NCBI GenBank assembly: GCA_006937955.1
Contig: SSNP01000024.1
Location: forward strand, 2,151,102-2,215,101
DNA from: Pachypanchax playfairii
Taxonomy: Eukaryota; Chordata; Actinopteri; Cyprinodontiformes; Aplocheilidae
Length of the DNA: 64,000 nucleotides
Direction: 5' to 3'
Both the position numbers and the translations under genes were made by a program. Of the stretch, positions 37,525 to 48,893 are shown one piece after another. Positions within the stretch are counted from its first letter, which is position 1. Each line of letters begins with the position of its first letter. The notes beneath the pieces are model-generated. The model saw only the letters and a list, made by a program, of their open reading frames with translations, did no database searches and had not been told where the DNA came from.

Positions 37525-37839
37525 TCTGTGTGGAGACAGATTGCTCAGATCAATTACTCATATAAATGGGCACAAGAAGACAGAAGACCACCATCCTGCA
37601 ATGTTAGCTTCTTCAACTCTCTCGGAGGAATGCATCTCAAAAAAATAACTACATATTTTTTAACTATTATAAATTGCAAAAAAAAAAACAAAGAGAAAAC
37701 ATTTAATGTGAGAACATGTTGAAAACTTGTCTTTTGCTTATTCTTTTTGGTTCTGCACAAATCTAAGCCATTACATAGTTTATTAACCTATTTGAAACTA
37801 AACTTAGAACTCTGTGTAATGACTAGAGGAGGGTCTTAC

Positions 37840-37898
37840 CTTGCTGGTACCTAAACAGGTGTTTGTCACAGAGGGGGTTGAGTAAGATGGCTTTTATA
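37840..37898 (-). promoter_or_regulatory. TATA box and non-coding first exon of the ZPLD1-like gene
   Basis: On the minus strand TATAAAAG (37898-37891) lies about 25-30 nt before a short exon ending at 37840 with CAGCAAG|GTAAGA. That exon can splice to the AG at 37526-37527, two bases before the start ATG. Confidence 0.55.
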
Positions 37899-38091
37899 AT
37901 ATATAAGACGCCTAAAACCATAGCAGCATGACTCATGAGCCCTCCCTTTTACCATGTATCGACCAATACACATCAAGACACATGTGTTTTTGTCACGTTG
38001 AACCATGTTTGTACCAGACATAAACAGCTGGCAGGGTTTATTGTTAGAGGTTCATCCAGCAGAGTTTTGATGAGCGTTAGAAGGAGAGGTC

Positions 38092-38421
38092 ATGTTTCTC
38101 ACTGCATTGACTCTCTGTGAAATCCAGAATACAGTTAAATTTTACCTCTTACATAAAAAGCTCAAAACAACCAAACTCCATCTTATATTATGGATCTTAT
38201 TGTTCCATATGTTCCTGACAGACAACTTCACTCTCAGGCTGCAGGTCTGCTTCTGGTTCCTAAACTTTCTACAGATATGATGGGAGGTTGAGCTTTTAGT
38301 TTATCAGGCTCCTCTCCTCTGGAACCAGCTTTTACCATTAATCTGCAAGGCAGACACAGTAATTTTAGGAAAATGTTTAAAACTTTCCTTTTTGCACAAT
38401 CCTATAGTCAGGGTTAGCTTA
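38092..38421 (+). repeat. L2-type LINE remnant, end of ORF2 (5' part of a split element)
   Basis: In shifted frames the plus strand reads like the reverse-transcriptase protein C-terminus of fish L2 elements, including APLLWNQLLPL and LKLSFLHNP phrases. It continues after the inserted MITE at 39071. Confidence 0.55.
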
Positions 38422-39070
38422 TGCCGCTTTTCCACCGACAGAACACGGTGCGGCTCGGTTCACTTTAGCCCCCTGCGGACTCTTTTCCACCGCCTTTCTC
38501 GGGTCTTAACCGTGTCATTCCGCGCCAACCCGGCCTCTTTTTTCAGACCACCTCCTCGGTGGTCCGAAGCGGCCCAAAGCGGGCCCACACGCCCACATGT
38601 CTACTGATTGGTCCAGTAAACTGCTACCAGTGACACGACTACCTACGTAGTGGTAGCCCCTGATTGGCCCGGCTGTGTGTGGCGTTCACATGGTGTGATA
38701 TAGAAGCGCTCCTGCAAAAGGCTTTAAAAAAAAACTCCCAGCAACCATACAAATATTTAATTTTAAAATACAATTGACTTTGGACAATGGCGACTTCCTC
38801 CACAAGAACCAAAAATCAAACTAACCAAAATGAACCACAGACCGAGTGCAAAGTACAAAAACACACGTATATCCACCATTGTTGTTGTTATTTCACGCGC
38901 TGTGACGACGCGGACAAAGACTTTTGCGCGCCACTTTTCATAGCCAGATGGGCACGCCCATATCCTCACTTACATCCGCTTTATGTTTCCACCGCCTCAA
39001 GTGAGTTGATCCACGCTATACTGTACCGCTCACAAGTGCGCCGTGCTGATTTGTCGGTGGAAAAGGGGCA
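38422..39070. mobile_element. Harbinger-type MITE with TTA target duplication, nested in an L2 LINE
   Basis: Inverted termini of 19 bp with one mismatch: TGCCGCTTTTCCACCGACA on the left and the mirror of TGCCCCTTTTCCACCGACA on the right. TTA flanks both sides (38419-38421 and 39071-39073), the three-base duplication of PIF/Harbinger elements. The interior is G/C-rich and has no transposase. Confidence 0.72.
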
Positions 39071-39450
39071 TTAGATTATCCTGATCCATCCCTTTAGTTA
39101 TGCTACTATTGTCCAAGACTGCCACAGGACATATTGACCACATTTACTCAGTTTGTTGTCCTTAATCTCAAAGTTTGTATTTATTACTATTGCTACTATT
39201 ACCTCCAACTCTGTCCATCTTTCCATAAAAATTATGACAGGTTCTGTCAGGTTCTGCTGGAATTTTCTTTCCGTTAAAAGGAAGTTGTTCCTTTCCACTC
39301 ATTCTGCGCTGGATGAAGGACTGTGTTCAACTGATTAGCCAACCCAATCAGCTGGTTCCTCAAATTTTTTACCATGAACTGGACTTTAAAGTGCCTTGAA
39401 ATGACCTTTGTTGTGAATTGGTGCTTAACAAATAATAAAAATGAGTTTAA
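39071..39450 (+). repeat. L2-type LINE remnant, 3' untranslated tail (3' part of the split element)
   Basis: The sequence resumes as a typical fish L2 3' region (GGTTCTGCTGGAATTTTCTT, GGAAGTTGTTCCTTTCCACT) and ends TTTAAAGTGCCTTGAAATGA, then A-rich sequence. Joined to 38092-38421 across the MITE it makes one element. Confidence 0.55.
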
Positions 39451-39555
39451 CTGCAAGTTAACAAAGATTCCCTCCAGTCAGCTACAAGTGTTATTTCAGA
39501 TTTCTGTCAGTTAGAAAAGATTGCAAATGACACAGTGTTACAAATGTAACAATGT

Positions 39556-39742
39556 TATAGGTTAGGTTAGGTTAGGTTAGGTTAGGTTAGCTTAGGTTAG
39601 GTTAGGTTAGCTTAGGTTAGGTTAGGTTAGGTTAGGTTAGGTTAGCTTAGGTTAGGTTAGGTTAGGTTAGGTTAGGTTAGGTTAGGTTAGGTTAGGTTAG
39701 GTTAGGTTAGGTTAGGTTAGGTTAGGTTAGGTTAGGTTAGGT
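39556..39742 (+). repeat. (TTAGG)n pentanucleotide array
   Basis: About 37 tandem GGTTA units, with a GCTTA variant in three places near the start and a pure run afterwards. Confidence 0.95.
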
Positions 39743-39821
39743 CACCTTGCAGCAAGAAGATCCTCAGTCAAAAACTATTTATTTATCAGACCTTCCATTT
39801 ATTTCAGAAAGCCTTGTCCTT

Positions 39822-40394
39822 GAAAGAGGTCCTTCCATTAAAAACAGTTTTCTGAGGTTTCTGTTGAATATTTTAGCTCCACAGGTGTTCTTACCTTCAT
39901 AGTGGGTGTGAAAACAGGTCAACAACTTCTCTTTCAGTTTTTATCTCCCATAAAACCCAAGTTCTCCTGAGTCCGAACGGCCTGTATCTGTTTGGTCACA
40001 ACTCCTTTGTTTGTTGGTATTCGGCAGCTCCCACAGTTGAAACCACACCTAGCATGCTGCTGGCTAAAAGCTGTTAGCATAACGTAACAAACAGGAAGAC
40101 ACGACGTCTAACGTTACCATGCACAGCAGGGCAGGAAACAGTATTCTTTGCTCTCATAGGCTAGTTTGTTAGCCAATCAGAGTCCAGCAAATTCAAACAA
40201 TGAATATGAACAAGCTGCTGCTCGAGGCCTGACGGAAGGAGCCGGAACCACCCGAATTTTAACGCAGGCAGATTGAAAGGTCTGTTAATCAGTGTTTCCT
40301 GACGTTTTTTAGATATAAAATGTTTCATATTACTGGTTAATACTTAAAGAGGCCATTTCATGCACATTTCAGGACTTTGTGGTTATTTCTTAAG
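39822..40394. mobile_element. AGAGGCC-family TTAA MITE with inverted right end
   Basis: Begins GAAAGAGGTCCTTCCATTAA and follows the family in order to TACTGGTTAATACTTAAAG. The last 52 bp (40343-40394) are then inverted relative to the other copies, between two CTTAAG-like boundaries. Confidence 0.75.
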
Positions 40395-42065
40395 AGTTTA
40401 ATTGAGAGAGGAATGATTGAATCTTTGATAAGATTGTGTTTACATTAGGAACCCTGTACCTCCTCCTTGAGACTCATTTACAGGACAAGTTGGGTTTTAT
40501 GTCAAAACAAATGTTATAGCTTGATTCATGATGCCCTGCTCAAATGGCTTATATATGAGGTTAGTTGAGCCTTAATCTTACACTCCGATTTCCAAGCCAG
40601 CATATGATACCAAGCCTAAAAGTACATTTGATTTTTAGACACAGAACATCTGAAGTCATTACAAAAAAATGAAGACAATGGTGAACATTTAAGGTTGTTC
40701 ACCATTGCCAAATAAATGCTGCAAATAATTGCCAGCTGTGTGTGCCAAGCGTTCAGCAGCATTGAAACAGTTTAATAAGTGTTAAAATGCAACTTCTGAG
40801 TAATTGGGTATTGGACTGGTGACCTATCCAGTGAGTCCCCTGCTTCTTCCCCAATAACAGCTGAAGATAGGCACCAGATGCCCACAAGCCTGCATGGGAT
40901 CAAAACAGATAAGCTGGAAACTAAACTGCAAAATAAAATCTGTGCAAATCTGAAATTATTCTAAACATCAAATTCACACACACCAAATTTAATTTAAAAA
41001 AAAAAAAGGATTTGTATTACATCTTAAATGAAGGATTAGTGTCTAAAGAATGAGCCAAGCAGAATTCTTGATAAATAAACACAACTGCCACAAGCTATGA
41101 CTTCCTTGTGTTACTTTTTCTTGGATGTCATTTCTTATGTTGTCTTGACTGAGCTGCAGAGCGGGTATTCTGCATAGCCAAAGGCCAAGACTGTAACTGC
41201 TCCACCAAAAACACCCATTGTTCTTCTGAGATGGTGAATGATGTTTTTGCCTAAGTCCCTGTTTTGTGTGGTAGAAGATCTCTGTCACAGTATCCAAAAA
41301 TACGTCACTCTCTTACAATCTTTTCTGCCCCACCTGATTTTAGCTCCAGGTAGCATCAAGTGTTTGGAAGCAGTGTTCCATACTTTAATCTCGTTACCTG
41401 CTTTCTAACGTTGAAGCGATATTCTCATCATTATACTGACAATCAATGTGACCCTTTTTCAACATGTAATGTTTTGTTTATGAAATAATATTTTATCTGA
41501 AAAATAACTTGTATTTAAGCAAAAATCATGAAAATTAAATCTTTTGGCTTGCCAAATATTATTTAGTTTTACCTTTATCTATTGGTATGGGTCACTTTCT
41601 CTACGGAACAAGAAATGTTTGAAGAACATCATTAAATATTCCAGTGAAATTGCTGCCATTCCTCTTACTCAGTTCTAGACGATTAAAGAAGGCCATTGGT
41701 ATTATAACCCATTGTGGGCAGAATTTCAACTCTTGACATTAGGCCGAAGATACAAAGCAGTGTTATGTAAGACCATGAGAGAAAGAAATCTTTTATTGCT
41801 ACTGCCGTTGATCTGCTAAATTTATGTCTGTAATGACATTGTCTCTTATTTGTCTCTTTTCCCCTCATTTTCCCCTTGAAGTATGCTGTGAATGTTTCTA
41901 CAAGAAGTGCTGACTGTGAAACAAATTGCCCTACGAGGATAATAAATTATAACTCAACTCATTATTTTTTAGAGTTTAAATACAGGAACTTATGTCCTGG
42001 TTTGTAAAATATAAGTCTTTAGCAATGAGACTGAAACTTTTTATACTGCAAGTCTCCAACTAATA
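40395..42065. other. Repeat-derived intergenic sequence
   Basis: Contains a SINE tail fragment at 40808-40925 (ACTGGTGACCTATCCAG, GCACCAGATGCCC), A/T-rich unique sequence, and a LINE-like tail at 41650-41955. No gene supported. Confidence 0.4.
41650..41955 (+). repeat. LINE-like 3' tail
   Basis: The block ends GAAACAAATTGCCCTACGAG then GATAATAAATTATAACTC, which resembles the 3' end of a fish non-LTR retrotransposon. The upstream part reads like a broken reverse-transcriptase C-terminus. Confidence 0.4.
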
Positions 42066-42422
42066 GGCTGCACGGTGGTGCAGTTGGTAGAGCTGTTGCC
42101 TTACAGTGAGAAGGTCCTGGGTTCAAATCTTGACTGCACAGAGTTTGCTTGTTCTCCCTGTGCAAGCATGGGTTTTCTCCAAGGACTCTGGCTTCTTCCC
42201 ATGGTCCAAAAAACATGCAGGAGGTTAATTGGTGACTCTAAATTGCCCCTAGGTGTGAGTGTGTGTGTGTGAGTGGTTGTTTGTCTATGTGTGTCCCTGT
42301 GATGGACTAGCGACCTGTCCAGGGTGTCCCCCACCTCTCATCCAAAGACTGCTGGAGATCGGCACCAGCTCCCTGTGACCCTGAAAACAAAAGAAGCAGG
42401 TTTAGACCATGGATGGATGGAA
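42066..42422 (+). repeat. tRNA-derived SINE
   Basis: A tRNA-like head has an A-box-like GTGCAGTTGGTAGAGC and a B-box-like GGTTCAAATCT. The body follows with TGGTGACTCTAAATTGCCCC, a short TG run and GATGGACTAGCGACCTGTCC, ending in GGATGGATGGA repeats. This is the widespread fish SINE layout and not a working tRNA gene. Fragments of the same family are at 40808-40925 and 63505-63712. Confidence 0.8.
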
Positions 42423-42479
42423 GTCTCCAACTAACAGCAAAACTCTCATCTGGCCTTCTGGTCTTAATGGAAAATGGGT

Positions 42480-42840
42480 GGAGGTGTCATGGCATTAGAG
42501 TTGTATCTTTTTTTTTTTGTTATTCTTGTGGTCATTGTTTCTAGTCATGTTCTTGTTTTGAGTGTATTTTCTCTTCCTATTGATATTCTTTGCAAATTGA
42601 CTCTCTCAGCTCCCCTTGTTCCAGCTCATGACACACCTGCTCTCCATCTGCTCATCAACTCACCTGCTACCCATCCTGTAATTGAGCCTCACCATCTATA
42701 TATTCCCCAGTTTTTTTCCCCAGCCTGTTGGTTCCCATTTGTTTTACTCATTGTGTGTGTCGTTGTTCTTCATACGCTCACATATTTTTATTTGCTTTTA
42801 GTTTTTGTTTCTGTCTCACTGGCCTCCTTTTAAACATTCA
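42480..42840 (+). repeat. Possible interspersed repeat tail
   Basis: Pyrimidine-rich block with CACACCTGCTCTCCATCTGC and CACCTGCTACCC phrases, in the style of the blocks at 8555 and 24290. The 119-codon open frame over it has no recognisable domain. Confidence 0.25.
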
Positions 42841-43269
42841 TTGCATTGAATCCTTCACTCCACTGCATTTTTAACATTATTCTTAGAATTTTTACAAAAA
42901 ACAAAAAGTGAATCTGTTTTAATTTGTCTGCATGTTTATGTCTTGAATCTTAAAAAAACTGAACCATTACACAGCATGTGTGAATTGTCATAAAAGCAGA
43001 AGTTTGAGACAAAGTGTTGCTATATTTTCAGTCTGAGTAAATGTGGCACTTGAGATCGCCTCAGAAATCTGATAGAAAAAGGATCATCAAGACTTAAAAG
43101 TTATGTTGAGAAAATAGTTGGATATTGATATTGAAATTTTATCAAATCAAGTTTCCAGAGCAGCTTCAGTCAAAAGGCAAGTAAAATTTTGTGCAAGTGA
43201 ACTTTTTAAATGGTGCAGTTGCAGGTTTGTATCCACCATAGGAGAATTATTAAACCTTAACTTTCAAAC

Positions 43270-44209
43270 TACACTCACCGGCCACTTTATTAGGTACACC
43301 ATGCTAGTAACGGGTTGGACCCCCTTTTGCCTTCAGAACTGCCTCAATTCTTCGTGGCATAGATTCAACAAGGTGCTGGAAGCATTCCTCAGAGAGTTTG
43401 GTCTATATTGACATGATGGCATCACACAGTTGGCGCAGATTTGTCGGCTGCACATCCATGATGCGAATCTCCCGTTCCACCACATCCCAAAGATGCTCTA
43501 TTGGATTGAGATCTGGTGACTGTGGAGGCCATTTGAGTACAGTGAACTCATTGTCATGTTCAAGAAACCAGTCCGAGATGATTCCAGCTTTATGACATGG
43601 CGCATTATCCTGCTGAAAGTAGCCATCAGAAGTTGGGTACATTGTGGTCATAAAGGGATGGACATGGTCAGCAACAATACTCAGGTAGGCTGTGGCGTTG
43701 TAACGATGCTCAATTGGTACCAAGGGGCCCAAAGAGTGCCAAGAAAATATTCCCCACACCATTACACCACCACCACCAGCCTGAACCGTTGATACAAGGC
43801 AGGATGGATCCATGCTTTCATGTTGTTGACGCCAAATTCTGACCCTACCATCCGAATGTCGCAGCAGAAATCGAGACTCATCAGACCAGGAAACGTATAA
43901 CGATATTTTTTCTCTTTCGGACCATTCTCTGTAAACCCTAGAGATGGTTGTCCGTGAAAATCCCAGTAGATCAGCAGTTTCTGAAATACTCAGACCAGCC
44001 ATTCTGGCACCAACAACCATGCCACGTTCAAAGTCACTCAAATCACCTTTCTTCCCCATACTGATGCTCGGTTTGAACTGCAGGAGATTGTCTTGACCAT
44101 GTGTACATGCCTAAATGCACTGAATTGCCGCCATGTGATTGGCTGATTAGAAATTAAGTGTTAACGAGCAGTTGGACAGGTGTACCTAATAAAGTGGCCG
44201 GTGAGTGTA
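43270..44209 (-). mobile_element. Tc1-like DNA transposon, copy 2 (internally deleted)
   Basis: Both ends are intact: TACACTCACCGGCCACTTTA at 43270 and AAGTGGCCGGTGAGTGTA at 44209, with TA on both sides. It is closely similar to copy 1, but the segment between the first helix-turn-helix and the first catalytic residue is deleted. Confidence 0.9.
43403..44059 (-). pseudogene. Internally deleted Tc1-like transposase, copy 2
   Basis: A 218-codon frame starting MGKKGDLSDFERGMVVGARM. It keeps the first helix-turn-helix and all three catalytic positions (WSDESRF, QDNAPCH, NPIEHLW), but an in-frame deletion after EREKIS removes the second DNA-binding domain seen in copy 1. It stops at a TAG where copy 1 has tryptophan, shortly before the normal end. 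It is not expected to transpose on its own. Confidence 0.85.
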
Positions 44210-45490
44210 TGTAGTTATTCTAAAAAGTTAGACTTTTTTCTTTAACCTGGGTGTACAGTAAGCTTTGGTTCTGTCATTTATCAACAATATTTTGAAAATG
44301 TAGTGTATGTAGAAAATGTAGAAAATGTTGACTTTATTCAGAAAATCTTACCTTTGTTTATTGATTGCACCCTCAAAATTTAGAAAAAAATAAAAGCACC
44401 TCATCCTACCACTTTTCTCTTTCAAGTGTAACCAATTTAAAGGGAGGCACATATTTAGATGTTAAAGAAAGAAGATACACTGGGAAGTTTGTGAGGAGAT
44501 GAAACTGTACTCTGTGGACACATCTAGTAAACAAAGTTATCAGTGTAACTAATGACCCCTCTGGGGCTGAACAGCATGTATCACTTGAACCAGACAATTG
44601 AGAGGTTCATTTGTTTGATATCTGCAAACTTCCTCAGCTGCAAAATAATTACTGTCCTTCAGCCAATAAAATCATAATAAGGTCAAAAGTCTAGAGATAA
44701 AAAGAAATTTTAGATCTTTTTATTAAAGAGCTGTACTTTGCACAAAGTAGTTATCTCCATGGAGAAGTACAGACGTACCCTGAAGCAGGAAGTCCTGCTT
44801 GATGGACAATTTTGTTTCATTGTACATAAACATTAAAGTTGTTTTAAGCAATGCATGAATAGCAAAGCTACAGTCTCAACTGAGATATGTGAAATAATGT
44901 AAAAAGTTTCATGCAAAATGTTTCTTCTAAAGAACAAGTTGCAGTAAGATATGGAGCCAGAAGTGAGTGTTTCATGAAGGTATAAATATTTAGAACAAAT
45001 TAATATACATAAAGTTTTTTTCATAGGTTTTGGTCCCCCCTAAAATGTAAGCAGAATCTAAATTACCTTTTTTTCACACCACTTCAGTGTTGAAAATATA
45101 CAAATAATAAGATGTGCCAAGAATAAGAAATAATTTTTTAAAACATTACATGAGGCCAGTTTCAACATTAAAATGTTTCATTGAAAATATAATAGAATCT
45201 AATTTATTCAACTGATTTAATATTGGTGTATCAAGTTTATTACGTTTTAAAATGCACCAAAGGGGGGGCCCAGGGCGGGCATGGGCCACCCTTCTAATTA
45301 GACTGATCACCCGACGTACCCCCAAGCTGATACAAATAATTTCAATCAATACGTTTGACATTAATCAAAGAAAGTTATTAATGATAGTGAACCATTGACA
45401 TTGTGCTTTGACTGATTTTTATTTCATTTTGGTTTATGGTAGTCACTTAAATTAAGATAAACTATCTTCTGCAAAAACTAGATTTTTTAT
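44210..45490. other. A/T-rich intergenic sequence, nothing recognised
   Basis: No exon pattern, terminal repeats or recognisable domain was seen. A G/C-rich patch with GGGGGGGCCCAGGGCGGGC lies at 45260-45278. Confidence 0.4.
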
Positions 45491-45492
45491 TT

Positions 45493-45933
45493 TTAAAGAG
45501 GCCATTTCATACAAATTTCAGGACTTTGTGGTTATTTTTTAAGTATTAACCAGTAATATGAAACATTTTATATCTAAAAAACGTCAGGAGACACTGATTA
45601 ACAGACCTTTCAATCTGTCTGCATTAAAATTTGGGTGATTCCGGCTCCTTCCGTCAGGCTGCTTCGGCTGCTTCGTCAGCAGCTCGTTCATATTCATTAT
45701 TCGAATTTGCTGGACATAGGCTAGTTTGTTAGCCAATCTGAGTCCAGCAAATTTGAATAATGAATATTAAAAGGTTGCAGCCCGAAGCCTGATGAATTTT
45801 GATGCAGACAGATTGAAAGGTCTGTTAATCAGTGTTTCCCAACGTTTTTTAGATATAAAATGTTTCATATTACTGGGTAATACTTAAAAAATAACCACAA
45901 AGTCCTGAAATTTGTATGAAATGGCCTCTTTAA
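45493..45933. mobile_element. Palindromic AGAGGCC-family TTAA MITE (two left ends fused head to head)
   Basis: Bounded by TTAA on both sides. The left 220 bp (GAGGCCATTTCATACAAATT onward) is repeated in inverted orientation as the right half, ending TTTGTATGAAATGGCCTCTT. The other family end (GGAAGGGCC) is missing altogether. Confidence 0.8.
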
Positions 45934-46515
45934 GAATATCACCACACGTAATAGACTTTATCCCTAAACTCCTCACACCTGCACTCATTTCCTTCCTTTC
46001 CTTCTTGCAATACATTAAGTACTAATTCAGAGACACCAGGTTCAAACCCTCAGCTTTCCGATTCCGATGACCCAGTCATCGGAATCAGGTGTGTTGAAAC
46101 AAGGAACCATGTAAAACATGCAGGATGGTGGTCGGGGGGGCCTGGAGTTGTTCACCCCTGGATTAAGTGTTTGTTAAACAGATAACAGGAAACAATATGC
46201 TAGTTTTTATTAACCTGTTAAAGCCCAGATGTTTACATGTTGCATTATGTGCTAAAACCTTTGAGTTGATGGAGAGAACAGAAAGTAGTTTGGTGTCATC
46301 TACTGGACAAATTCAGTCACAGCTCAAATGTTTCCTCACTTCCTGCTTTGATTTATTGTGGTGAAGGAAACCAAGCAAAGAGGAATAAATACAAATAAAT
46401 ATAAACATAAAACATACATTTTATGATGTTGGAAAAAACCTAACAAATGGCAATTTCATCACATGGCAAACATTTCCCATAAAAAAGACACAAAACACAT
46501 TAACTCTACGAACTT

Positions 46516-47312
46516 TTAACACTGGAACCGCCAACATTCCAATACCACCTAGAACCGCCAGAGGGGGTCATTTTGACCCCCTGTCTAGCAGCATTTAAAA
46601 AGAAGAGAGATGCAGCTTATAGAGGTTTTTTTTTTCCTTTTAAACTTTTTTTTTTATCTTTCGGAAGTACGCATGGATTCAACAAAAATTTGACCAATAA
46701 CTGAATAATGTGGGATAAATATTGGCCTTGTATTTTCAGTAGAATAACTTAAGCTTCGTTTATAACATTCCCATATTGGCAAATATGAAACAAAATTAAC
46801 TTATTTTCTATGTATTTGGCTTATGTTTTTTTATCAAGTGTTTTGGCAGCAAAAAAATAAAAAAAAAAAAACCAAAAAACAAAAACAACCATTGATGCCA
46901 CAATAATGAAACAGCTGGATGAATGGATTTAGCGTTCCTTGAAATCTATTCTTTTGTTTGCTTGCTTGATAGTAAATTTGAACAGTATAGAAGGGACACT
47001 CTAGCTCGAGCTGTCACTTTTCGCGCCAGAACGTGGTTGCCTAGCAACGCCCGCGCTGCAGCGCTGTTGCAAGTCTCAGCGTTACATTGTTTTCTATGGG
47101 GTAAAAATTACCCCTTTCGGCGGTTCTAGGTAAAAATGATCACAGTCTTTTTATTTTTTATCAAAAACATTCCAAAATTCTCAGAAATGCCAAAATAGTC
47201 ATTTTATAAAAAGTCAAAAAGTTTTAGACAGATAGGGTTAAATTTGAGAAAGTTACATGAAGTTGAAAATGCAGAGGGGGTAAAAATGACCCCTTGGCGG
47301 TTCTAGTGTTAA
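46516..47312. mobile_element. TTAA-flanked MITE with CACTRGAACCGCC ends (piggyBac-like)
   Basis: Left end TTAACACTGGAACCGCCAA, right end TTGGCGGTTCTAGTGTTAA. Sub-terminal copies of the same motif recur inside (CCTAGAACCGCCAGAGGGGG at about 46549 and GGCGGTTCTAGG at about 47119). TTAA borders and the terminal sequence suggest a piggyBac relative. No transposase is present. Confidence 0.72.
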
Positions 47313-47429
47313 AGGTTGAAAAAGTGAAAACAGTCATTCCAGATCGCATGTGAATGAAGCTGAAAAACAAATGGTTGACACAAACATGCTTCCATCACAG
47401 GAAGAGAAAATGGGGCCAAAGCAACAGAG

Positions 47430-47602
47430 ATTTTTACGGAAGACGATTAGGGCCACTAAAGAAAAAAAAAAAAAGAATTCTGACTTTAATCTCAGAATTC
47501 TGACTTTTTTCTCAGAATACTGACTTTAATCTCAGAATTCTGAGATTAAAGTCAGAATTCTTTATTTTTTTCTTCAGTGGCCCTAATCCTCTTCCGTAGA
47601 TT
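47430..47602. repeat. Long imperfect hairpin repeat with (AGAATTCTGAGATTAAAGTC) core
   Basis: The outer arms TACGGAAGACGATTAGGGCC and GGCCCTAATCCTCTTCCGTA are inverted repeats. Between them, AGAATTCTGACTTTAATCTC is repeated about three times and then mirrored. The whole block can fold on itself. Confidence 0.8.
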
Positions 47603-48890
47603 TTCAATAAAATACATATAAAATAAATATTTAATCATAAAAAATAACCATGACCTGTGTGTCATGCCTGTATGAGTTTTCATCTGTTCTTTTAAGAATT
47701 TGATCAAATTGTGTCCCTCACCCCATTAATGGCATTATTGTTGAAAAAATTATGTAACTAATAACTTTTAAATATAAATGAAGTTTAAAGGTATAAATGC
47801 AAACTGTTGTTTTGTTGTTGTTGTTTTTATAGCCAAATAATAACAAAACCACCAACATGACTAACAGACTTCACCTGACTGAGCTAACATCCCATGTTTA
47901 TTACTTTCAAATATTCTCAATGTTTTTTGGGTTTTTTTTTGCTTGACACCGAACCTTTTCTTTTCCCCAAAAACATGTATCTGTTTGTTACTAATCTGCT
48001 TTTGAAAGGAGGGCAACTGAACATTACATTAATTATGATCTAACATCCATATAATTAAAACAGAAGCATGTAGTCAGCAGCTTACTGGCCTTAATCTGAA
48101 CTTCTGTTGCTTCTACAGCCTCTACATCATCAGTCGTTTATTCTGGAAATGAGAGCAAAATGCCTGAAAACTGATCCAAAGCAATGAACAGGAAGTGTGG
48201 CCCTAAAAAAAACTCTCCTCTTCCTCCTTTTGCTTGTTTTCCTGTTCATGGGATATCCCTCTTTTCCAGCCTGTTCCTTTTTATTTAACTGTATAATATT
48301 CCAGAGTGTTCTATAGTTGTGTCTGGACTATTAAAAACTCACTGGGTTCAGGATTTCACCTGTAGTTAAAGGTTAAATTTGCTGTATCACATAATATTAA
48401 CACTTTGTTCCAATCAAAAAGAAGATGTAACCTACATTTACAAAACTAAAGTCAGTTTTTTCCCTTGTTTTTATGGTCTGTCAGTGTGCAGTGCGCAAGG
48501 ATGGCACATAATTAACAGAGTGCGCAATGGACGGACAAAGAGCGCCATTCACTCTATAATGACATTAGCTACTACATGCCAAACTGGGTTATTTAAAGAA
48601 TTTTATAACATAGTTGCAAATATTTGGTTTAATGTGAATCTAAAATAAAATTTAAAAAATCTTTTCTCTCTTTCTTCCCCCTTCAAAGTAAAACTTCGTG
48701 GATTTTCCAGTGAAACTGACGCCATCTACACGCCTCCTTCTGCTGCAGTCGAGCCAGTTTTCTTTACGAACAGACTCACTTTCCTTTACCACTATAGTGA
48801 AAAAGTTTGTGTTTTTAAACCCAGAGTTAGTTTCTCATTCTTTTGACACGGTTTAAGCAGCTGTCGTTCAGCACATCGGAGGAACATGTA
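47603..48890. other. Intergenic interval up to layilin, presumed promoter region
   Basis: A/T-rich with no exon pattern. The last 200 bp before the layn ATG should hold its 5' untranslated region, but I see no TATA box that decides the start. Confidence 0.35.
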
Positions 48891-48893
48891 GAA

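Noticed and set aside
42066..42140. tRNA-like sequence with A-box and B-box
   Set aside because: It is the head of a SINE followed by the usual SINE body, and it cannot fold as a complete cloverleaf with intact acceptor stem.
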